Source: Desulfuromonadaceae bacterium GWB2_53_15 (GTDB taxonomy: Bacteria > Desulfobacterota > Desulfuromonadia > Geobacterales > Pseudopelobacteraceae). Taken from it: 10,493 nucleotides of DNA. The stretch covers positions 1-10,493 of the forward strand of contig MHXL01000140.1 of the NCBI GenBank assembly GCA_001824455.1. The letters are read 5' to 3'. The notes under the pieces were generated by a model. The model saw only the letters and a list, made by a program, of their open reading frames with translations. It was not told the origin of the DNA and did not search any database. Positions 5,739-10,493 of this stretch are shown in pieces. Position numbers and translations under genes: made by a program. Every line of letters begins with the position of its first letter. The first letter of the stretch is position 1.

Positions 5739-6761
5739 ATGACTATCAGACTTCCCGCTGAATGGGAGGCACAGGACGGCGTACTGCTGGCCTGGCCCCA
5801 CGAAGGCACTGACTGGGCATATATGCTCGATGACGTACGCCCTGTCTTTGCCGAGATCATCCGTCAGATCTCCCGTTTTGAACGGATTCTGCTCACAGCC
5901 CCGTGCAGCGCAGAAGCAAGGGATTACCTGGCAGCCGCCGACATTGACATGACCAATGTTTCCATCTTTGAAATGCCCAACAATGATACCTGGGCACGGG
6001 ACTTCGGCCCGATTACAGTCATGTTCAATGGTCAACCGGTGTTGCTGGACTTCGGCTTCAATGGCTGGGGACTAAAATTTCCAGCCAACCACGACAATCT
6101 GATCAACAAGCGTCTTAGTGAGCAGGGAGCCTTCAAGCCCAACCTCAAGACGATCGGCCTGGTCATGGAAGGCGGCAGCCTTGAGACCGACGGACTCGGC
6201 ACAATCCTGACCACGGCCGAATGCCTGCTTTCACCCAACCGCAACCCACAACTGGACAAAAAAGAGATCGAACAGGCCCTGGCCTCGCTGGTGGGTGCCC
6301 GGCGCGTACTGTGGCTCAATCACGGTTACCTGGCCGGAGACGATACCGACTCGCATGTGGACACCCTGGCACGCATTTGCCCGGACAACGTTATTGCCTA
6401 TGTTGCCTGCGACGACCAGCGCGACGAACATTTCCAGCAGTTGAAACTGATGGAAGAAGAGCTAAAGGCCTTCCGGGCACCGGACGGCTCACCCTACCGC
6501 CTGGTCCCCCTCCCCTGGCCCAAGGCCCGCTTTGACGAGATGGCTCACCGTTTGCCAGCCACCTACGCCAACTTTCTGGTGATCAACGGCGCCGTATTGG
6601 TTCCTACCTATCGGGACGAAAAGGATGCCCTCGCCCTGGAACGGATTGGACAGGCCTTTCACGGACGGGAAATCATCGGCATCGACTGTCTGCCACTGCT
6701 TGACCAACATGGTTCGCTGCATTGCGTAACCATGCAATTGCCCGCAGGGGTGCTGGCATGA
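5739..6761 (+). CDS. aguA: Agmatine deiminase
   Basis: A 340-residue member of the agmatine deiminase / Porphyromonas-type peptidylarginine deiminase family. It converts agmatine to N-carbamoylputrescine and ammonia in the cytoplasm. Active-site landmarks are all present: DTWARDFGP with D88, LVMEGGSLETDG at 141-152, the histidine H206 in GDDTDSHVDTLAR, and the nucleophile C329 in HGSLHCVTMQLPAG. The full-length family is about 340-370 residues, so it is complete. The start at 5739 has GAGGT just upstream and matches the conserved opening RLPAEWEAQDGVLLAWP; the frame extends further upstream but through promoter sequence. The adjoining N-carbamoylputrescine amidase makes the agmatine assignment much stronger than peptidylarginine deiminase, which shares the fold. 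Its stop codon overlaps the start of aguB (ATGA). Confidence 0.95.
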   Translation: MTIRLPAEWEAQDGVLLAWPHEGTDWAYMLDDVRPVFAEIIRQISRFERILLTAPCSAEARDYLAAADIDMTNVSIFEMPNNDTWARDFGPITVMFNGQPVLLDFGFNGWGLKFPANHDNLINKRLSEQGAFKPNLKTIGLVMEGGSLETDGLGTILTTAECLLSPNRNPQLDKKEIEQALASLVGARRVLWLNHGYLAGDDTDSHVDTLARICPDNVIAYVACDDQRDEHFQQLKLMEEELKAFRAPDGSPYRLVPLPWPKARFDEMAHRLPATYANFLVINGAVLVPTYRDEKDALALERIGQAFHGREIIGIDCLPLLDQHGSLHCVTMQLPAGVLA

Positions 6762-7642
6762 CGACCGTCACGGCAGCCCTTATCCAGCAAACCTGCTCCT
6801 GCGACCGGAAGGGCACCCTGGAAAAAACCGCTGAGATGATTACTCGTGCGGCTGCAGCAGGAGCGGCACTGATCGTTCTGCAGGAGTTGCACACCGGTCC
6901 CTATTTCTGTCAGGTGGAGGATCCGGCCCTGTTCGATATGGCCGAGCCGATCCCGGGTCCATCTTCCGAGCTGCTGGGAAGGCTGGCTCTTGAACTGGGT
7001 GTTGTCATCGTCTCCTCGCTCTTTGAAAGGCGCGCCCCAGGCCTGTACCACAATACCGCCGTGGTGTTCGAAAAGGACGGCACCATCGCCGGCACTTATC
7101 GCAAGATGCACATCCCCGACGACCCAGGTTTCTATGAGAAGTTCTACTTCACACCGGGCGATCTGGGTTTTGAACCGATCAAGACATCGGTCGGCACACT
7201 GGGCGTGCTGGTCTGCTGGGATCAGTGGTATCCCGAGGCAGCGCGCCTGATGGCTCTGGCTGGAGCGGATCTGCTGATTTACCCCACCGCCATTGGCTGG
7301 GATCCGCTCGATACCAGCGACGAACAGGAGCGACAGAGAGACGCCTGGACAACTGTTCAGCGTGGTCACGCCGTGGCCAACGGTCTACCGGTCCTGGTGG
7401 TCAATAGGGTTGGTCATGAATCTTCACCGGAGAAGCCGGGAAAAGGCATCCAATTTTGGGGCAGCAGTTTTGCAGCCGGACCACAAGGCGAAATTCTGGC
7501 CAATGCAAGCACGGGGAGCGAGGAAATTTTACTGGTGGAGATTGATCTGGCAAGGAGTGAAATAGTGCGGCGCATCTGGCCTTTTCTGCGTGATCGACGG
7601 ATTGATGCCTACGGCGATCTTTTAAAACGTTACCGTGACTGA
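6758..7642 (+). CDS. aguB: N-carbamoylputrescine amidase
   Basis: A 294-residue nitrilase-superfamily amidase that hydrolyses N-carbamoylputrescine to putrescine, CO2 and ammonia. The catalytic triad is E43 in VLQELHTGPYF, K116 in YRKMHIPDDPGFYEKFYF, and C153 in VLVCWDQWYPEAAR. The segment RKMHIPDDPGFYEKFYFTPG is characteristic of the AguB subfamily, and length is normal. The ATG at 6758 overlaps the aguA stop by 4 bases (ATGA) and is preceded by AGGGG (6746-6750) at good spacing; an earlier in-frame ATG at 6722 inside aguA is unlikely. With aguA this makes the two-step agmatine-to-putrescine route. No arginine decarboxylase is in the window, so agmatine must come from a gene elsewhere or from outside the cell. 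Confidence 0.96.
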   Translation: MTTVTAALIQQTCSCDRKGTLEKTAEMITRAAAAGAALIVLQELHTGPYFCQVEDPALFDMAEPIPGPSSELLGRLALELGVVIVSSLFERRAPGLYHNTAVVFEKDGTIAGTYRKMHIPDDPGFYEKFYFTPGDLGFEPIKTSVGTLGVLVCWDQWYPEAARLMALAGADLLIYPTAIGWDPLDTSDEQERQRDAWTTVQRGHAVANGLPVLVVNRVGHESSPEKPGKGIQFWGSSFAAGPQGEILANASTGSEEILLVEIDLARSEIVRRIWPFLRDRRIDAYGDLLKRYRD

Positions 7643-7643
7643 T

Positions 7644-8174
7644 ATGAACATACCTGACAAAGAACTGCTGGAGGCACTATCCAGCTCCCGCATCCTGACC
7701 TCCATGATTACACCGGCGGTGCTGATCTCGGCCTGCGGTACGCTGATTTTCTCCACCTCGGCCCGCTTGGGGCGCATTTTCGACCGGGTCAATGTCATGA
7801 AGGGCGAGGTAGAGGCGGTGGTAGATTCCCGGATATCTTACCCTGTCGAGCGCATGCAGCATCTGAAGGAACAGGTCGCACTGCAAAAACGGCGGGCAAC
7901 CCTGATCCAGAAGGCCATGGCTGCTCTCTACACCGCCACGGCACTTTTCATCGCCTCAAGCCTGGCTATTGCAATTAATGTTGCCTACGGAAGTTCGGAA
8001 CAGGGCTGGATTCCAACCCTGATTGCGCTATCCGGCGGAATGTTCCTCTTCGCTGCTTCGGCCATCCTGCTTTACGAAAGTCGCTTTAACCTGCTATTCG
8101 TTACCCGCACGATTGATTTCATCGAGTTTTTGGAAGAAAAGGCGGAAAAACAGGACAAGACCCCACCGGCCTGA
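7644..8174 (+). CDS. DUF2721 family three-helix membrane protein
   Basis: A 176-residue protein matching the general pattern of DUF2721, a family without assigned function. Three hydrophobic segments are visible: about 20-40 (ITPAVLISACGTLIFSTS), 92-115 (ALYTATALFIASSLAIAINV) and 122-144 (WIPTLIALSGGMFLFAASAI). After the first helix comes the basic motif ARLGRIFDRV typical of the family, and a charged, probably helical linker (about 52-88) joins helices 1 and 2. The tail is short and polar. There is no clear ribosome binding site; the ATG lies one base after the aguB stop (TGATATG), so translation probably restarts from aguB. A GTG at 7635 overlapping aguB is an alternative start. The tight linkage hints at a role connected with putrescine, but nothing in the sequence shows transport or enzyme function. 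Confidence 0.8.
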   Translation: MNIPDKELLEALSSSRILTSMITPAVLISACGTLIFSTSARLGRIFDRVNVMKGEVEAVVDSRISYPVERMQHLKEQVALQKRRATLIQKAMAALYTATALFIASSLAIAINVAYGSSEQGWIPTLIALSGGMFLFAASAILLYESRFNLLFVTRTIDFIEFLEEKAEKQDKTPPA

Positions 8175-8177
8175 ATT

Positions 8178-9371
8178 CTATCCCTTCAAACCCACCTCTT
8201 TGGCCAGGTTGCTCCAGGCCGGCAGACTACGCTCGATCACCGCTTTATCCACGCAATAGGCGATTCTGAAGAAACCAGGCGCGCCGAAACCTGCTCCCGG
8301 CACCAACAGGATGCGATGCTTTTGGGCCAGCTTGACGAACTCCACATCGTCGGCCAAGGGCGACTTGGGGAAGAGGTAGAAGGCACCATCTGGCTTGACC
8401 ATCTCAAAGCCCATAGCGGTCAGTGCATTCACCAGCAGGTCGCGTTTGACCTGGTAAGCGGCTATATCCACCGATTCGTCCTGCAGCTTGGCAACCAGCC
8501 GCTGCATAAGCGCCGGGGCGTTAACGAAACCGAGCACTCGATTGCTGAAGATCGCCCCCTCCATGAATTGCATGACAGTATCCATGCGCGGATTGGCCGC
8601 CAGGTAGCCGATTCGTTCGCCCGGCAGAGCCAGGTCTTTGCTGTGTGAGGTGACGATGATCGAGCTCTCTACCAGCGGGAAAATATTGGGGACATGCTTG
8701 CCGTCATAGGCAATGCGGGCATAAGGTTCGTCGGAGATGACATAGATCAGATGGCCATTACGTTTATGGACCTTCTTAACGATCGCCCCCAGTTGTCGCA
8801 GGCTCTCCTCGGGGTAGATCACGCCGGTGGGGTTGTTTGGGGAACAGATCAGGATCGCCCTCGTCTTGGGGGTCAGTGCCTTTTCGATGGCCTCGATATC
8901 CAGCTGGAAGGTTTCATGGTTGGTCCAGACTTCCACAGGGACACCACCGTGGTTGTCGATATAAAACTTATACTCGACAAAGTAAGGGGCCAGGATGATG
9001 ACTTCCTCGCCGGGATTAAGGATAGTCTTGAGCACCACGTTGAGTGCCCCGCCGGCACCGCAGGTCATGATGACATGGTCACCGGCGACAGCAAGCCCCG
9101 AATCCTTGGTAAGTTTGGCAGCCACAGCGGCACGGGTCTCATTGTATCCGGCGTTGTTCATGTAGCGGTGCATGCCGGGCAGCGGTTCCTGCGACAGAGT
9201 GCGTAACTCCCGGTAAAAGGCATCGGGTGGTTCCACATCCGGGTTCCCCAAGGTAAAATCGTGAACATTCTCAGCCCCGTACTCTTGGCGCAAACGTTCA
9301 CCTTCTTCGAACATCCTGCGTATCCAGGATGATTTCGAAATGTGACCGGCGATTTTCATGGCGATGGCCAT
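8178..9371 (-). CDS. Class I PLP-dependent aminotransferase (aspartate aminotransferase-like)
   Basis: A 397-residue fold-type I aminotransferase (COG0436-type). The PLP-binding lysine is K245 in TSHSKDLALPGERIGY, D214 in VISDEPYAR contacts the pyridine nitrogen, N180 lies in SPNNPTGVIYP, and R369 in FFRIAYC is the expected carboxylate-binding arginine. The early FTLGNPDVEPP is typical of this group. Substrate cannot be fixed from sequence: aspartate, aromatic amino acids or alanine are all possible. The ATG at 9371 is chosen because GGAGG lies 8 bases before it; the frame can be extended to a TTG at 9386, but that codon overlaps the ribosome binding site. It is convergent with the DUF2721 gene, 3 bases away, with no terminator between them, and divergent from the DUF2156 gene. 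Confidence 0.95.
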   Translation of the reverse strand: MAIAMKIAGHISKSSWIRRMFEEGERLRQEYGAENVHDFTLGNPDVEPPDAFYRELRTLSQEPLPGMHRYMNNAGYNETRAAVAAKLTKDSGLAVAGDHVIMTCGAGGALNVVLKTILNPGEEVIILAPYFVEYKFYIDNHGGVPVEVWTNHETFQLDIEAIEKALTPKTRAILICSPNNPTGVIYPEESLRQLGAIVKKVHKRNGHLIYVISDEPYARIAYDGKHVPNIFPLVESSIIVTSHSKDLALPGERIGYLAANPRMDTVMQFMEGAIFSNRVLGFVNAPALMQRLVAKLQDESVDIAAYQVKRDLLVNALTAMGFEMVKPDGAFYLFPKSPLADDVEFVKLAQKHRILLVPGAGFGAPGFFRIAYCVDKAVIERSLPAWSNLAKEVGLKG

Positions 9372-9396
9372 AGCTGTTCCCTCCAAGTAAAAATAT

Positions 9397-9464
9397 CTGA
9401 TATGATGTGAACTACGAAGTATAATTGCCCATTTCTATATGCGAACGATTCACGGCACATATCA
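9397..9464 (+). promoter_or_regulatory. Promoter of the DUF2156 gene with inverted repeat
   Basis: A sigma70-like promoter reads -35 CTGATA (9397-9402), a 17-base spacer and a perfect -10 TATAAT (9420-9425), placing the start near 9432, about 70 bases before the coding region. An imperfect inverted repeat surrounds it: TGATATG (9398-9404) then GTGAA (9407-9411), mirrored by TTCAC (9449-9453) then CATATCA (9458-9464). It lies between two divergent genes and could bind a regulator of either. A minus-strand promoter for the aminotransferase is likely here too but I cannot place it with confidence. Confidence 0.45.
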
Positions 9465-9502
9465 AAGATCATGAATAATACAAATGTATCACGGAGAACT
9501 CA

Positions 9503-10414
9503 ATGGAAATTCCACAATATCCGGCATCCCGTCCCTTGTCACTGGAGGACAAGCCGCTGCTGGACAACCACTTTGAGCAGATCCAGCCCCGTGTATCCGA
9601 GTTCACCTTTGCCGGATTATTCCTGTTCCGTCGCGCCCACGATTATCACTTGACTTACGTGCACAACTCGCTGGTGTTGCTGGGGAAGGGATATGACTAC
9701 CGAAGTTATTTCATGCCTCCGCTGGGGGGTGACATTGAAGCTGCACTGGATGTACTATTTGGCAGCGGACTAGAGCTATATGGTGCGGATGAAGCCTTCG
9801 TGGCGAAGTACATGACAAACAAAGACCTGCAGGTTAACGAGGAGCGGGATTCTTTTGACTATCTCTACCTGCGGGAAGAATTGGCCGACCTGCCAGGCAA
9901 TCGTTTTCACAAGAAAAAAAACAGGATCAATTATTTTTCGACACGCCATAACTATGAAGTTGAGACCCTGTCACCGGCGCACAGCGCTGGTTGTCTGGCA
10001 CTCCTTGAAGTGTGGCAATCAATGGCCAACCTCGATGAAAATATAACATTGAATCTGGAACTGGAAGCTACAGCTGAGGCATTGCCCATGGCCAAAGTTC
10101 TCAATCTTGAGGGGGTTGTAATATCAGTCGCCGGGGCGGTAAAGGCCTTTGCCCTGGGCGAGCGCCTGAACCGGGAGACGTCGGTCTGTCATTTCGAAAA
10201 GGCCGATCCGTTCATGGAGGGTTTGTCACAGCTGGTGAACCGGGAATTTGCCGCACAACTTTTTACCGACTGCCGCTATATAAATCGAGAGCAGGACTTG
10301 GGAGAAGCAGGACTGCGTAAAGCCAAGTTATCATATCACCCGTTTGAGCTGGTCAAAAAGTTTATAGTACGCCAACAACCAAACAAAAACGTTGCACTTT
10401 CGTCTAAAGTATAG
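9503..10414 (+). CDS. DUF2156 domain protein, LPG synthase C-terminal-like
   Basis: A 303-residue soluble protein of the DUF2156 family, which is related to the GNAT-fold catalytic domain of phosphatidylglycerol lysyltransferase (MprF). Family landmarks are DYLYLREELADLPGNRFHKKKN at about 119-140, KAFALGERLNRETSVCHFEKAD at about 214-235, LVNREFA at 244-250, and YINREQDLGEAGLRKAKLSYHP at about 259-280 near the end. The MprF membrane flippase part is absent and no membrane helix is seen, so it is a stand-alone cytoplasmic form. It may transfer an acyl or aminoacyl group, but its substrate is unknown. GGAG (9493-9496) lies 6 bases before the ATG. It has its own promoter region and no operon partner in view; whether it is linked to the divergent aminotransferase is open. 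Confidence 0.88.
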   Translation: MEIPQYPASRPLSLEDKPLLDNHFEQIQPRVSEFTFAGLFLFRRAHDYHLTYVHNSLVLLGKGYDYRSYFMPPLGGDIEAALDVLFGSGLELYGADEAFVAKYMTNKDLQVNEERDSFDYLYLREELADLPGNRFHKKKNRINYFSTRHNYEVETLSPAHSAGCLALLEVWQSMANLDENITLNLELEATAEALPMAKVLNLEGVVISVAGAVKAFALGERLNRETSVCHFEKADPFMEGLSQLVNREFAAQLFTDCRYINREQDLGEAGLRKAKLSYHPFELVKKFIVRQQPNKNVALSSKV

Positions 10415-10437
10415 TAAAAATGCTGTTCTTTTAAAGA

Positions 10438-10451
10438 GCGGCTTCGGCTGC
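10438..10451 (+). other. UUCG-tetraloop hairpin, start of a possible structured RNA
   Basis: GCGGC (10438-10442) and GCTGC (10447-10451) pair over 5 bp (one G-U) around a TTCG loop, a very stable RNA hairpin. It lies 24 bases after the DUF2156 stop. No T-run follows, so it is not a classical terminator; instead GC-rich sequence continues with a further CCGG-loop-CCGG stem (10463-10476) to the window edge. It may belong to the leader of the next gene to the right. I do not recognise a riboswitch class. Confidence 0.35.
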
Positions 10452-10493
10452 ATCTCCTTGTTCCGGGTAAGACCGGGGCTCGAAAACCGTGAG

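Noticed and set aside
6659..7369. A 236-codon open frame on the minus strand opposite aguB
   Set aside because: It lies antisense to aguB, which has its full catalytic triad, and its translation shows no domain.
10438..10493. A tRNA-Sec, tmRNA, SRP RNA or known riboswitch start at the right edge
   Set aside because: I compared it from memory with these RNAs and found no matching conserved core or anticodon; only generic hairpins are present.

Overview
The window looks like a piece of chromosome from a Desulfuromonadales/Geobacterales-type bacterium (Desulfobacterota, formerly Deltaproteobacteria). This rests on moderate GC content and on the block ispE - tRNA-Gln - prs - long-form L25 (ctc/rplY) - pth - ychF, a gene order I associate with Geobacter/Pelobacter relatives. 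I cannot name a species from the sequence alone.

Left end (1-1000), accessory: a wrecked type I restriction methyltransferase gene (hsdM) on the minus strand. Its N-terminus is joined out of frame directly to its extreme C-terminus, and no usable start codon is left. Beside it, on the plus strand, is an apparently intact VapBC-type toxin-antitoxin pair with its own promoter and palindromic operator-like DNA, followed by a strong hairpin.

Centre-left (1100-5563), core housekeeping on the minus strand, read right to left: ispE (isoprenoid precursor synthesis), tRNA-Gln(TTG), prs (PRPP synthetase), rplY/ctc (ribosomal protein L25), pth (peptidyl-tRNA hydrolase) and ychF (ribosome-associated ATPase), ending at a rho-independent terminator near 1102-1130. 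Most members serve translation or nucleotide supply. The tRNA is bracketed by an inverted repeat that could form a precursor stem, and the rplY leader holds two hairpins that compete with each other and cover the ribosome binding site.

Centre-right (5564-8174), plus strand: a putrescine operon. aguA (agmatine deiminase) and aguB (N-carbamoylputrescine amidase) overlap by ATGA, and a three-helix membrane protein of the DUF2721 family follows with almost no spacing. Together the two enzymes turn agmatine into putrescine; the arginine decarboxylase needed upstream is not in this window. A sigma70-like promoter precedes aguA, and an 8-bp inverted repeat lies between ispE and aguA.

Right end (8178-10493): a class I PLP-dependent aminotransferase on the minus strand, convergent with DUF2721 and separated from it by 3 bp, then a divergent DUF2156 protein related to the catalytic domain of aminoacyl-phosphatidylglycerol synthases. 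The last 80 bases hold a UUCG-capped hairpin and GC-rich sequence, perhaps the start of a leader RNA cut by the window edge. No gene-free stretch exceeds 300 bases; the longest is 968-1224, which holds two hairpins and otherwise nothing I recognise.

I do not see a clearly new multi-gene system. The points most worth a second look are the hsdM deletion scar beside vapBC, the inverted repeat around the tRNA, and the linkage of DUF2721 to the putrescine genes.
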